In this document: positions 34,236-43,369 of the stretch, in pieces
Layout of the letters: each line of letters opens with the position of its first letter
Position numbering within the stretch: the first letter of the stretch is position 1
Assembly: GCF_009712425.2 (NCBI RefSeq)
Contig: NZ_VCJR02000006.1
Location: forward strand, 57,972 to 121,971
Direction of reading: 5' to 3'
Origin: Aquisalinus luteolus
Lineage (GTDB): Bacteria > Pseudomonadota > Alphaproteobacteria > Caulobacterales > Parvularculaceae
DNA: 64,000 nucleotides
Made by a program: the position numbers and the translations under genes
Notes under the pieces: generated by a model
What the model saw: the letters and a program-made list of their open reading frames with translations, nothing else
Told to the model about the DNA's origin: nothing
Database searches by the model: none

Positions 34236-35732
34236 ATGACACTCCGCACGATTGCAAACACACCATTCAAAAAACTAATTCTTTCAGGCGTGGGGGCGCT
34301 CGCCATCGGCGCAGCAGCCATCGCGCTTCCCGACACGACCTATGCCCAGGCACCGCGCCTGATGACACCGCCGACCGGCTTTGGCGGTCAGATGTCCTTT
34401 GCCGACCTGGTCGAGCAGGTCAGCCCGGCCGTCGTCTCCATCCATACCGAGAAAACCATCGAGCAGCCGGAGATCCCCAGCGAGTTCCAGTGGTTCTTCG
34501 AGCGCCAGTTCGGCGAGGATTTCGAGGAGCGCTTTGGTGAGGAACGCCAGGCCGCTGCCGAAGGCTCCGGTTTCTTCGTGGATGGTGACGGCCATATCGT
34601 CACCAACAACCACGTCATCGATGGCGCGGAAACTATCACGATCCGCCTGAATGACGGGTCAGAGCTCGATGCAGTGCTGCTCGGCACCGATGCCGCAACG
34701 GATATCGCGGTGCTGAAGGTCGATGCACCGAACAACCAGCCTTTCGTGACCTTTGCCGACAATGTGAATTTGCGCGTCGGTGACTGGGTTCTCGCCGTCG
34801 GCAACCCGTTCGGCCTTGGCGGCACCGTCACCAGCGGTATCGTATCCGCCATCGGTCGCGACAATGGCATGGGCGTCTACAACGATTTCATCCAGATCGA
34901 CGCGCCGATCAACCGCGGTAACTCCGGTGGTCCGACCTTCGACCTCAATGGCCGTGTCGTTGGCGTCAACAACGCGATCTATTCCCCGACTGGCGGTTCT
35001 GTCGGTATCGGTTTCGCGATCCCGGCCCAGACGGCGAGCTTCGTCGTCGACCAGCTGATCGAAAAGGGCACCGTGACCCGTGGCTGGCTCGGCGTCGAGA
35101 TCCGTCCGTTCGACAACAATCACGCTGCTGCTGTCGGTCTCGACAGCGATGACGGCGCGCTGGTCGTGAATGTCCAGTCCGGTACGCCTGCGGCAAAGGC
35201 CGGTATCGAAAGCGGTGACATCGTGCTCGATTTCAATGGCACGAAGGTCGACAATGCCCGCACGCTGACCCGCGCTGTCGGCGCGGTCGCACCGGGTGAG
35301 ACCGCCAAGCTGACCGTCTGGCGCAATGGCGAACAGAAAAACCTTCGCGTCAAGCTGGGCGAGCGCAATGAAGAGCAACTCGCCGAAGCCGACATCCCGA
35401 GCGATGATGGTGCCAGCCCGACGCCGGAAATCACCTCCGAGCTGGGCGTGCGCTTCAGTGCACTGACGGATCAGGCTCGCCAGCAATATGACCTGCCGGC
35501 AGAACTGCGCGGTGCGCTCGTCACATCCGTCGCGCCAAACAGCCCGGCTGCACAGGCAGGCTTGCAGCGTGGCATGGTGATCTACGAGATCGACAATGAT
35601 GCGGTCAGCTCGCCAAGTGACGTCGAAAGCAAGATCAAGTCGTTGCAGGACAGTGGCAAGGAAGCGGTGCTTTTGCGCGTCCAGGCCGGTGATCGCAAGG
35701 ACTTCCGCGCGCTGCCGCTTAAAAAGTCCTGA
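34236..35732 (+). CDS. degP: DegP/HtrA-family periplasmic serine protease
   Basis: A 498-residue Do-type protease with a signal peptide ending near TYAQA (residue 39). The catalytic triad is His126 (TNNHVIDGA), Asp156 (ATDIAVLKV) and Ser230 (NRGNSGGPTF). Two PDZ domains follow (about 275-365 and 400-490). It degrades or refolds damaged envelope proteins. A 231-base intergenic region lies before it, and the two-component pair directly follows its terminator, suggesting an envelope-stress unit. Confidence 0.96.
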   Translation: MTLRTIANTPFKKLILSGVGALAIGAAAIALPDTTYAQAPRLMTPPTGFGGQMSFADLVEQVSPAVVSIHTEKTIEQPEIPSEFQWFFERQFGEDFEERFGEERQAAAEGSGFFVDGDGHIVTNNHVIDGAETITIRLNDGSELDAVLLGTDAATDIAVLKVDAPNNQPFVTFADNVNLRVGDWVLAVGNPFGLGGTVTSGIVSAIGRDNGMGVYNDFIQIDAPINRGNSGGPTFDLNGRVVGVNNAIYSPTGGSVGIGFAIPAQTASFVVDQLIEKGTVTRGWLGVEIRPFDNNHAAAVGLDSDDGALVVNVQSGTPAAKAGIESGDIVLDFNGTKVDNARTLTRAVGAVAPGETAKLTVWRNGEQKNLRVKLGERNEEQLAEADIPSDDGASPTPEITSELGVRFSALTDQARQQYDLPAELRGALVTSVAPNSPAAQAGLQRGMVIYEIDNDAVSSPSDVESKIKSLQDSGKEAVLLRVQAGDRKDFRALPLKKS

Positions 35733-35788
35733 AGGCTGTTCGTGCTGCAGCTTCTGAACCATTGTTGCGGGCAAGTATTATAAGCAAG

Positions 35789-35826
35789 CAGGCTGTCTTT
35801 ATTCAGGGCAGCCTGTTTGTCCTTTT
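35789..35826 (+). terminator. Rho-independent terminator after degP
   Basis: CAGGCTG (35789-35795) pairs with CAGCCTG (35809-35815), extendable to about nine base pairs with a G-U pair, followed by a T-rich tail ending in TTTTTT. It separates degP from the response regulator. Confidence 0.65.
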
Positions 35827-35891
35827 TTGTGCCACACGGTGCTGATAGACCGGCGGCAAGATATTTTCGGGGAACGAAAGGAAGTTCGAAC

Positions 35892-36569
35892 ATGCGGATC
35901 CTGGTAGTCGAAGATGATGCGGATGCGGCGGCCTATCTGGTCAAGGGCCTGCGCGAGGCAGGTCACTCTGTCGACCATGTGATCGATGGCGCGACCGGCC
36001 TGAACATGGCCGAGAATGGCGGCTATGACGCCTATGTCATCGACCGTATGCTGCCGCAGATGGATGGTTTGACCATGCTGGAAAAACGCCGCGAGGCAGG
36101 TGACGAGACACCGGCCCTGTTCCTGTCGGCACTGGGCGAGGTCGATGACCGTGTCTCCGGCCTGCAGGCTGGCGGCGACGATTATCTCGTCAAACCCTAT
36201 GCCTTTTCCGAACTGCTGGCCCGTGTCGAGGCCCTCGGCCGTCGCCGTGCCCCGTCCAACGTGACGACCAAGTTTTCCGTCGGCGATCTTGAGATGGATA
36301 TCCTGTCGCGGACCGTGCGTCGTGGCGGCCGCAAGATCGACCTGCAGCCGCGCGAATTCCGGCTTCTCGAATATCTCATGCGCCATGCCGGCCAGGTCGT
36401 GACGCGCACCATGCTTCTGGAAAACGTCTGGGAGTATCATTTCGATCCGCAGACGAACGTTATCGACGTCCACATCTCCCGCCTGCGCGGCAAGATCGAC
36501 AAGGACTTCGATACACAGCTTCTCAAGACCGTCCGGGGGGCAGGCTACACGCTCTCTGACGAAGACTGA
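35892..36569 (+). CDS. OmpR-family response regulator
   Basis: A 225-residue regulator. The receiver domain (1-115) has the acidic pocket in VVEDD, the phospho-acceptor Asp in YDAYVIDRMLP, and the conserved Lys in LVKPY. A winged-helix DNA-binding domain follows (about 128-222: LQPREFRLLEYLMRHAGQVV and VIDVHISRLRGKID). ATG 35892 is preferred over the longer frame from 35817. It is 17 bases before its cognate kinase. It may control the neighbouring degP, judged only from position. Confidence 0.93.
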   Translation: MRILVVEDDADAAAYLVKGLREAGHSVDHVIDGATGLNMAENGGYDAYVIDRMLPQMDGLTMLEKRREAGDETPALFLSALGEVDDRVSGLQAGGDDYLVKPYAFSELLARVEALGRRRAPSNVTTKFSVGDLEMDILSRTVRRGGRKIDLQPREFRLLEYLMRHAGQVVTRTMLLENVWEYHFDPQTNVIDVHISRLRGKIDKDFDTQLLKTVRGAGYTLSDED

Positions 36570-36586
36570 TCGTCAGGGCGAGGGGC

Positions 36587-38164
36587 ATGGCAGAGGAAAG
36601 ACAGGACAACAGCCGGAAGGGCTCTAGCCGCCTTTTCCGGTTGGTGAGGACGACATCGTTCAGGTTTACCCTGATCACCATGATCCTGTTCATCATCTCC
36701 GTGTTCGTGCTGAGTGCCTTCGTCTATCGCGCCACGATCGGCGATGCCATCGGCGATATGGAAGACCAGATAACCGAGGAAGTCGCCGCGCTGGAGCAGG
36801 TCTATGAACGGGCCGGCTATCCCGGCCTGCGCCGTGTCATCGGCCTTCGCTCGTCTTCATACAATGCCCGCGGCAGCGCCTATACCAAGGATGCGCTTTA
36901 CATCCTGATTGATCCTGACAATCGCCAGCCCCCGGTGCGTGACCTCTCACAGATCCCGCCGGAGGCACTCGACAGCGAAAACATCGTCGAGTTCAGCTAT
37001 GAGCGGATCACGGCGAGCGCCCGCAACAATATTCTGGACCCGGACAAGATCGAGATGCGTTATGGCATCGGCGGGATGCGGCGCATGTACAATCCCGAAA
37101 CGCGCCGCCAGGAGGCGATTGTCTTCGTTGCCCGCGACATCACAGATCTCGTGCGCATCCGCGAAGCGGCGAGCGATGTGTTCGTGCGCATGGCGGGGGT
37201 TACCTTCATCCTCGCGCTCGTCGTTGCATATTTTTCCTCGCGCGCCTTCCTTGCCCGCCTCGACGACGTGAATCGCACGGCAGAAGCGATCACGGCGGGC
37301 GATCTCGGCAAGCGTATTCCGCTGTCCGGGGCTGGAGACGAGTTCGATGCACTGGGCCGTAACCTCAACTCCATGCTCGACCAGATAGAGCGGCTGATGA
37401 CCGGCATGAAGCAGGTCTCCGACAACATCGCCCATGACCTTCGCTCGCCGCTGACCCGTATCCGCAACAGGCTGGAGTCTGCCGTCAGCGAGCCGGAGAT
37501 CGATTACAAGACGGTGGTCGAGCAAACGATCCCTGATGTCGACCGGCTGCTCGCGACTTTCAACGCGCTCCTGTCGATCACGCGCATCGAATCCGGCGAA
37601 CGCTACGGCACGATGAAGCCTGTCGATCTCGTCGCCCTCGTCGAGGAAGTGACGGAGCTGTACGAGCCGGCCGCGCAGGATGCCGGCTTCCGCCTGAATG
37701 TGGACCTGCAGGCAACGCCGCAGGTGATGGGCTCGCGCGAGCTGATCTCCCAGGCGCTCGCGAACCTTCTCGATAATGCCTTCAAATATGGCCGGACGAG
37801 CGAGGAGGGGGTCGAGCCGACCATCGAGGTCAAGGTCGCGCCCCGTGTCGGTGGCGGCGCACTCATGTCTGTCTCCGATAACGGCCCGGGTGTCTCTCCC
37901 ATCGATCGCGAGCGCATTCTCAATCGCTTCGTGCGTCTGGAAAAAAGCCGTTCCACCCATGGCTCCGGTCTCGGCCTGTCGATGGTCACGGCCATTGCGC
38001 GCTTCCATAATGGCCAGCTTTCCGTTGGTCCGGGCCTGCCGCGCCATGAGGACAAGCACTCCCTAGACCAGCCGGGCAATTACGGTCTCGGCATCAGAAT
38101 CGCTTTCCCGCCTGCGCCCAAGAACCTGTTCGAGATGATCAAGATCGGTAACCAGAAAGGCTGA
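36587..38164 (+). CDS. Membrane sensor histidine kinase (HAMP, HisKA, HATPase)
   Basis: A 525-residue kinase. Two helices (about 27-50 and 200-220) flank a periplasmic sensor region of about 150 residues. A HAMP domain follows (DVNRTAEAITAGDLGKRIPL), then HisKA with the phosphorylated His in IAHDLRSPLTRIRNRLE, and HATPase motifs NLLDNAFKYG, DNGPGV and GSGLGLSMV. It is the partner of the preceding OmpR-type regulator. The sensor domain has no recognised ligand motif. Confidence 0.93.
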   Translation: MAEERQDNSRKGSSRLFRLVRTTSFRFTLITMILFIISVFVLSAFVYRATIGDAIGDMEDQITEEVAALEQVYERAGYPGLRRVIGLRSSSYNARGSAYTKDALYILIDPDNRQPPVRDLSQIPPEALDSENIVEFSYERITASARNNILDPDKIEMRYGIGGMRRMYNPETRRQEAIVFVARDITDLVRIREAASDVFVRMAGVTFILALVVAYFSSRAFLARLDDVNRTAEAITAGDLGKRIPLSGAGDEFDALGRNLNSMLDQIERLMTGMKQVSDNIAHDLRSPLTRIRNRLESAVSEPEIDYKTVVEQTIPDVDRLLATFNALLSITRIESGERYGTMKPVDLVALVEEVTELYEPAAQDAGFRLNVDLQATPQVMGSRELISQALANLLDNAFKYGRTSEEGVEPTIEVKVAPRVGGGALMSVSDNGPGVSPIDRERILNRFVRLEKSRSTHGSGLGLSMVTAIARFHNGQLSVGPGLPRHEDKHSLDQPGNYGLGIRIAFPPAPKNLFEMIKIGNQKG

Positions 38165-38290
38165 GGCCACAAACGGCCCCTGATTCTGGACCCCGCAAGT
38201 GCCTTTTCGGCCTGAAAACCCGCAAAAACAAGGGATTCATGGCACCTTCCCGCTTGAAACCCTGTAAAAATCAGGTCTTTGTTTAAGCAT

Positions 38291-38311
38291 CCGCCCACGG
38301 AATGAGGGCGG
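38291..38311 (+). promoter_or_regulatory. Leader hairpin before the HU gene
   Basis: CCGCCC (38291-38296) can pair with GGGCGG (38306-38311) over a nine-base loop, 34 bases before the HU start codon. No T-run follows, so it could be a weak stop for the kinase transcript or a structured 5' leader of HU mRNA. Confidence 0.3.
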
Positions 38312-38345
38312 GTCCGTTTCAACAAAGATCTGGGAAAAATCCAAA

Positions 38346-38633
38346 ATGAGCAAAGCAGACTTTATCGCCAACGTTGCCAAATCCGGTGACATGAGCAACG
38401 CCGAAGCAAAGCGCGTTGTCGAGCTGGTTTTCGGCGAAATCGAAAATGGCCTGAAGAAAGCGAAAAAAGAAGGCAAGTACACGATCGGTACCTTCGGCAC
38501 GTTCACCATCACCAAGCGCGCCGCCCGCAAGGGCCGCAATCCGCGCACGGGTGAGGAGATCAAGATCAAGGCCTCCAAATCGCTGCGCTTCAAGCCGTCG
38601 ACCAATCTGAAGGAAGCTGCAGGCACAAAGTAA
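38346..38633 (+). CDS. hup: HU-family nucleoid-associated DNA-binding protein
   Basis: A 95-residue HU/IHF-fold protein. The dimer core is followed by the basic beta-arm region (ITKRAARKGRNPRTGEEIKI) with the Pro-containing RNP tip that intercalates DNA. The N-terminal KADFIANVAK is typical of HU. It compacts and bends DNA non-specifically as a homodimer. It has its own leader and a strong terminator, so it is monocistronic. The Lys-rich tail is standard. Confidence 0.94.
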   Translation: MSKADFIANVAKSGDMSNAEAKRVVELVFGEIENGLKKAKKEGKYTIGTFGTFTITKRAARKGRNPRTGEEIKIKASKSLRFKPSTNLKEAAGTK

Positions 38634-38659
38634 GCGCCGCGCATGATTTTCCAGGAAAG

Positions 38660-38683
38660 CCCGCCTTGATGGCGGGTTTTTTT
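38660..38683 (+). terminator. Rho-independent terminator of the HU gene
   Basis: CCCGCC (38660-38665) and GGCGGG (38671-38676) form a six-base-pair stem with a five-base loop, followed by seven T. It lies 26 bases past the HU stop and is a textbook intrinsic terminator. Confidence 0.88.
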
Positions 38684-38759
38684 GTGCCCGCTCTGCCTTA
38701 TACTCTTGTGAAAAGAGTTGGGCAGATGCAGCGCCAGCCACAATTCAGGAAGGAACGAG

Positions 38760-41681
38760 ATGGCTGAGGGCCGTACCATCGAAGATCTGATCGCCGGGGC
38801 GGACCGTGCCCGCTGGCCACGACGCCATAACAACGAGCGGGCAGACCGCATGCGCAGCGAGCTGGATGGGCGTGCGGGCGATCTCGATGCTGCCGTCATC
38901 GATCTGCTCTGCCTGATCGCTTCTGGCTCCCCCTTTCTGGAGCGGACGTTCCGGCTGAACCTGGAAGTGTTGGTCGATCTGCTGAGACTGTCGCCCGAGG
39001 CAGCCATCGACCGCATCGTGGAACAGGCCGAGGCCGCACGCACGGACCCGCAGGCCCCGGCAACGCTCCGCTCACTGAAAAAACAGGTCGCCATGATCCT
39101 GTCGGTCCTCGACCTGTCCGGCCTGTGGGATGATCGCGCGGTGATGTCGGGTCTCAGCCGTTTTGCCGACTCCGCCGTGCGCGCTGCCTTCGACCATGCC
39201 ATGCGTGAGTTGACCGGCATTGCGGGCACTGAATTGGTGGCTGAACAGGCAGGCTTTGCCGTTTATGCCATGGGCAAGCATGGCGCCTGCGAGCTGAACT
39301 ATTCCAGCGATATCGACCTTGTCATCTTTCATGAGACCAAACTGGTCGAGGCGTTCCTCGCGCCGAGGGACATGACGGAGAAGATGAAGGAGACGCGCCG
39401 TTTCCTCGACCGCACGATCCAGCGGGCGATGGCGACCCTGCAGGACCAGACGGCGGAGGGATATGTTTTCCGCACCGACCTGCGGCTGCGCCCCGATCCC
39501 GGCTCGTCCTCTGCATCTGTCAGCGTTTCGGCTGCGGAGCATTACTACGAGACCTATGGCCAGAACTGGGAACGGGCGGCGTTCATCAAGGCGCGCTTCA
39601 TCGCAGGCGACGAGCGGACAGCCGATGCGATGAACTCGATCTTCACGCCGTTCATCTGGAGGAAATATCTGGATTATTCGGCGATCGAGGATATCCACTC
39701 GATCAAGCGCCAGATCCATGCCGTGCGCGGGCAGGCGGATTTTGTCTTCGAGGGGCATGACATCAAGCTCGGGCGCGGCGGCATCCGCGAGATCGAATTT
39801 TTCGTCCAGACACAGCAATTGATCCTTGGCGGGCGTATCCCGTCCCTGCGCGAAAAGACGACCCTCGGCGGCCTGCAGGCGCTGGTCGGGGCAGGGCAGG
39901 TGGCGCAAAAGACCTGCGAAGAGCTGAGCGCTGCCTATCTGTTCCTGCGCCATCTGGAACACCGTATACAGATGGTCAACGATGAGCAGACCCACGAGAT
40001 CCCCGAGCGTGCGGAGGAAATCGCCCGTCTCGCCCACCTGTCTGGTTATGACGACAGCGCGACGCTGAAGCTGGATGTGGTCGAGACGCTGAAAATCGTT
40101 CATGATCATTATGCTGACCTGTTTCACGAGGAGGAGGACCTGTCCGCCGGTATCGGCTCTCTCGTCTTCACCGGTGTCGATCATGATCCGCAGACCCTGC
40201 GCACGCTCGCCGAGCTTGGCTTCAAGAACCCGCAGGCCGTGTCTGCCACCGTGCGCAGGTGGCACCAGGGCAATATGCGTGCAACGCGCTCTGCCCGCGG
40301 CCGGGCGCTGCTGACGAAACTTGTCCCGTCGATCATCCGGGCTTGCGCCAATGTCGATGACCCCGATGCTGCGCTTGCCGCATTCGACGGTTTCCTGCGC
40401 AATCTGCCGGGCGGGGTGCAGGTCTTCTCCCTGATGCTGAACAATCTGGAGATTCTCGATCTCGTCGCCGGGCTTGTCAGCATATCCCCGCGGCTGGCAC
40501 GGGAAATGGCCGTGCACGGACGGTTGGTCGAGGTATTGCTTGACGAGGCTTTCCTGCAACGCTCCGATGCCGATATCACCATAAACGATGAGGAAATCCT
40601 CGACGCGGTGGAACGAGCCGTCGATTACGAGGAGGCGCTAAACGCGCTTCGCCGCGAAGACCGCGAAGTCTGGTTCCAGATTTCCTGTCGCCTCTTGCTG
40701 GAGCGAAGTGCCCCGCGCGATGCCGCCCGCAATTATGCGGCATTGGCCGATATCGGCATCGGTGCCTGTGTCGACATCGCCATGCGCGAGATGGTCGAGG
40801 CCCATGGCGAGATTGACGGCGCAATCTCGGTCATCGGCATGGGGCGCCTCGGCGCGGTGTCGCTGACCGCGACATCCGATCTCGACCTGATCTTCATCTA
40901 TGATGCGCCGCCTGATGCGGAGTCCAAAGGCGGTACCGGCAAGGCGCTGGATGCGACGACCTGGTACACCCGCTATGTCCGCCGCCTCGTCACCGCCCTG
41001 TCGGCCCAGACGGAGGAGGGCGAGCTATACGAGATCGACATGGCCCTGCGCCCGTCCGGCGGGGCTGGCCCTGCCGCCGTCAGCCGCAACGCGTTCGAAA
41101 CCTATTACCGGAAAGACGCATGGACGTGGGAGGAGATGGCGCTCGTCAAGGCGCGGATTATCGCCGGTGATGACGACCTTGCCGACCGGCTCGACCGGCA
41201 TGTCGAAAAGATCCTGACCCGGCAACGCGACCCGGCAGACACCGCGCAGGATGTCATCGACATGCGCCGCCGCCTGCTGGAGAACAAGCCCGGCCGCAGC
41301 GTGCTCGACGTCAAGCTGGCCCATGGTGGCCTGACCGATATCGACTTCATCTGCCAGTATCTGAGCCTTGTCCACGCCGCCGAGAAGGGTCGCTTCCCGG
41401 CGCATATCCTTGATGCCCTGCCGGTGATGGCCGATCTCGGCCTGATGGAGCGCGCCGATGCCGAAACGCTGATGGAGGCGGCGCAGGGCTATGAGGCGGT
41501 GATCCAGGTCACCCGCATCACGCTGGATCGCGGTGCCGACCCATCGACCATGCCCGCCGCCGTACGCCGCCTGATTGCCCGCAAGATCGGCATCGACGAT
41601 CCTGACGGTATAGAGGGCTGGCTGGAAGCACGTCAGGCCGAGGTGCGAGGCCTGTTCGAGCGCTATGTCGGTGCGCTATAA
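38760..41681 (+). CDS. glnE: Glutamine synthetase adenylyltransferase / adenylyl-removing enzyme
   Basis: A 973-residue two-nucleotidyltransferase protein. The N-terminal deadenylylation centre has GKHGACELNYSSDIDLVIF (around residue 170). The C-terminal adenylylation centre has GMGRLGAVSLTATSDLDLIF (around residue 690). It switches glutamine synthetase activity in response to PII signalling. The length is normal. ATG 38760 is chosen over an in-frame start at 38718 because it has AGGAACGAG upstream and begins at the usual point. Confidence 0.96.
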   Translation: MAEGRTIEDLIAGADRARWPRRHNNERADRMRSELDGRAGDLDAAVIDLLCLIASGSPFLERTFRLNLEVLVDLLRLSPEAAIDRIVEQAEAARTDPQAPATLRSLKKQVAMILSVLDLSGLWDDRAVMSGLSRFADSAVRAAFDHAMRELTGIAGTELVAEQAGFAVYAMGKHGACELNYSSDIDLVIFHETKLVEAFLAPRDMTEKMKETRRFLDRTIQRAMATLQDQTAEGYVFRTDLRLRPDPGSSSASVSVSAAEHYYETYGQNWERAAFIKARFIAGDERTADAMNSIFTPFIWRKYLDYSAIEDIHSIKRQIHAVRGQADFVFEGHDIKLGRGGIREIEFFVQTQQLILGGRIPSLREKTTLGGLQALVGAGQVAQKTCEELSAAYLFLRHLEHRIQMVNDEQTHEIPERAEEIARLAHLSGYDDSATLKLDVVETLKIVHDHYADLFHEEEDLSAGIGSLVFTGVDHDPQTLRTLAELGFKNPQAVSATVRRWHQGNMRATRSARGRALLTKLVPSIIRACANVDDPDAALAAFDGFLRNLPGGVQVFSLMLNNLEILDLVAGLVSISPRLAREMAVHGRLVEVLLDEAFLQRSDADITINDEEILDAVERAVDYEEALNALRREDREVWFQISCRLLLERSAPRDAARNYAALADIGIGACVDIAMREMVEAHGEIDGAISVIGMGRLGAVSLTATSDLDLIFIYDAPPDAESKGGTGKALDATTWYTRYVRRLVTALSAQTEEGELYEIDMALRPSGGAGPAAVSRNAFETYYRKDAWTWEEMALVKARIIAGDDDLADRLDRHVEKILTRQRDPADTAQDVIDMRRRLLENKPGRSVLDVKLAHGGLTDIDFICQYLSLVHAAEKGRFPAHILDALPVMADLGLMERADAETLMEAAQGYEAVIQVTRITLDRGADPSTMPAAVRRLIARKIGIDDPDGIEGWLEARQAEVRGLFERYVGAL

Positions 41682-41780
41682 GCTTTTTCGCAGACCCGCG
41701 ACGGATTTGTGCCGCTGGCCCGTTATAGTCATGTCAGCGAGCGGCAGTCGCCTTGCGCCTCAGGAGACCGGAAAACAGCC

Positions 41781-42371
41781 TTGTCCTTGGAAGACCCTGA
41801 CATCGAGGATATCCGGCTGCTGGCCGGGGGTGATGCGGCTGCCGCGTCGCGGCTGGTGCTGCGCCATTCCGACCGACTGATGGCGGTCGCCTATCGCATG
41901 ACCGGGGCGCGTGATGCTGCCGAGGATATTGTGCAGGAAGCTTTTATCCGGATGATGCGGCAGGCTGCGAAATGGGAAGAAGGCAAGGCGCTGTTCTCCA
42001 CCTGGCTGCACCGGGTGACGGTCAATCTGTGCTATGACCGGCTGCGCAAGGCATCGACACGCTATGAGCAGGCTGCAGGCGATGACCTGCCGGAAGAGGC
42101 GGCAGACGAGCCCGCGGCGGATGCGATGCTGGAAGGGCGCGAGCGCGGGCTTGCCGTGCGCGAGGCGCTGGACCGGCTGCCGGAGCGCCAGAAGATGGCG
42201 ATCGTGCTGTGCCACTATGAGGATCTGTCCAACCAGGAAGCGGCAGAGGCGATGGACATCAGTGTCGAGGCGCTGGAATCGCTGCTGGCGCGCGCGCGCC
42301 GCTCGATGCGCAAGGACATGAAGCTGGCCGCCGCATTGAACGACGAGCTGGCTGACGATATGGCTGAATGA
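41781..42371 (+). CDS. ECF-family RNA polymerase sigma factor
   Basis: A protein of about 196 residues with sigma region 2 (DAAEDIVQEAFIRMMRQAAKW, cut here to the recognisable core AEDIVQEAFIRM) and region 4 (LDRLPERQKMAIVLCHYEDL then NQEAAEAMDIS). It directs polymerase to a stress regulon. The start is uncertain: TTG 41781 or 41787, or GTG 41709. The next two genes encode a membrane anti-sigma and a periplasmic sensor, so the three form a signalling cassette. Its own promoter may lie in the GlnE-sigma gap. Confidence 0.9.
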   Translation: MSLEDPDIEDIRLLAGGDAAAASRLVLRHSDRLMAVAYRMTGARDAAEDIVQEAFIRMMRQAAKWEEGKALFSTWLHRVTVNLCYDRLRKASTRYEQAAGDDLPEEAADEPAADAMLEGRERGLAVREALDRLPERQKMAIVLCHYEDLSNQEAAEAMDISVEALESLLARARRSMRKDMKLAAALNDELADDMAE

Positions 42372-42387
42372 TGAAATTGCGGGGGCA

Positions 42388-42804
42388 ATGATGAGTGATG
42401 GTAAGAAGATGAACACGTATACAGACAGAAATCCTGAAGATCGGGAGCTTGCCGCGGCGATTGCCCGCGACAGGGCGGATGATCCGGCACCGCGCCTCAG
42501 CGAGGCAGCGATGGCGCGGATCATGGCGGAGGTGCCGCAGGCCAGTGCTGCTGCGACGGTGCAGCCAGGTGGCTCATCCGTGCGGCCGGGTTCTGGTCGG
42601 AATTTCGGCCTTTCGGCCATCGCCGGGCTGTTTCGCCCGCCCGTCTGGCAGGCCTTCGCCATTGCCGGTGTGGCAGGGCTTGTCGCGGGGGGTATCCTGC
42701 CAGCTGCCACCCTAGCCGAGAGCGATGTGACGCCGGAACAGGAATTTGCCATTTATCTGCAGTCTGACGATGCATTCGCCACGCTGCTGGAAGAGGACCT
42801 CTGA
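42388..42804 (+). CDS. Single-pass membrane anti-sigma-like protein
   Basis: A 138-residue protein with a cytoplasmic N-terminal part (about 80 residues, including DRELAAAIARDRADDPAPRL), one predicted helix (about 88-112, WQAFAIAGVAGLVAGGILP) and a short periplasmic tail. It lies 16 bases after the sigma gene and two bases before the sensor gene, the place expected for a CnrY- or NrsF-like anti-sigma factor. No zinc-binding HxxxCxxC motif is present, so it would not be a ZAS-type redox sensor. Confidence 0.78.
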   Translation: MMSDGKKMNTYTDRNPEDRELAAAIARDRADDPAPRLSEAAMARIMAEVPQASAAATVQPGGSSVRPGSGRNFGLSAIAGLFRPPVWQAFAIAGVAGLVAGGILPAATLAESDVTPEQEFAIYLQSDDAFATLLEEDL

Positions 42805-42805
42805 T

Positions 42806-43366
42806 ATGCGGTTTGCCCTGATTGCTTCGCTCGTCGTCAACGTGTTTCTTGCCTTCGCCATCCTCAGTGGTTCACTGCTGCATAATGGCAAGCCGCCGAA
42901 AGACGGCCCCCGCCACCATGATATGAGAGGCGGGGAAGACTTGTTTCTCTCGCCCCGAGCCTTTGAGGACCTGCCAGAGGAATTCCGGCAGGAAATGCGC
43001 GAGAAGATCCGTGCGCAGATCCCCGCCGCCCGTGACCTTCACCGTGAAATCTGGAAGAAGCGCCGCGAGGCGCTGGAGCTGATGCGCCAGGCTGATTTCG
43101 ACGAGGCTGCCTTCCGCCAGCTGTCGCAGGAGATCAGGACGCTGGACGCAGAGGGCAAGGCCCTGATGTATGCAACGGTGCTGGACATGGTGGCGAGCCT
43201 GCCCGACGAGGAGCGGATTGCCTTTGCCGAACGCGTTATCGAGCAGGACGAGGAAATGCGTGCCCGCTGGCGCGACCGGGCGGACAAATGGCGAGAAGAC
43301 CGGGAAGGGTCCCGTGACATGCGTCCTGTGCCCGTTGAAGATATGGGGCCGCCGGAAGAGGAATAG
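42806..43366 (+). CDS. Periplasmic heavy-metal sensor, CnrX/Spy-like
   Basis: A 186-residue protein anchored by one N-terminal helix (FALIASLVVNVFLAFAILSG) with a long-helical periplasmic domain of the heavy-metal resistance/CpxP-Spy type (FRQEMREKIRAQIPAARDLH). Potential ligands include the HHDM motif near residue 38 and a His in the second helix (DLHREIWKKR). In Cupriavidus, CnrX senses Ni/Co and releases CnrH from CnrY; the same logic is inferred here. The C-terminal tail is charged and Pro-rich. Confidence 0.8.
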   Translation: MRFALIASLVVNVFLAFAILSGSLLHNGKPPKDGPRHHDMRGGEDLFLSPRAFEDLPEEFRQEMREKIRAQIPAARDLHREIWKKRREALELMRQADFDEAAFRQLSQEIRTLDAEGKALMYATVLDMVASLPDEERIAFAERVIEQDEEMRARWRDRADKWREDREGSRDMRPVPVEDMGPPEEE

Positions 43367-43369
43367 TCG

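Noticed and set aside
38165..38290. Imperfect repeats in the gap before the HU gene
   Set aside because: The apparent similarity between short A-rich stretches is too weak to support a repeat element.
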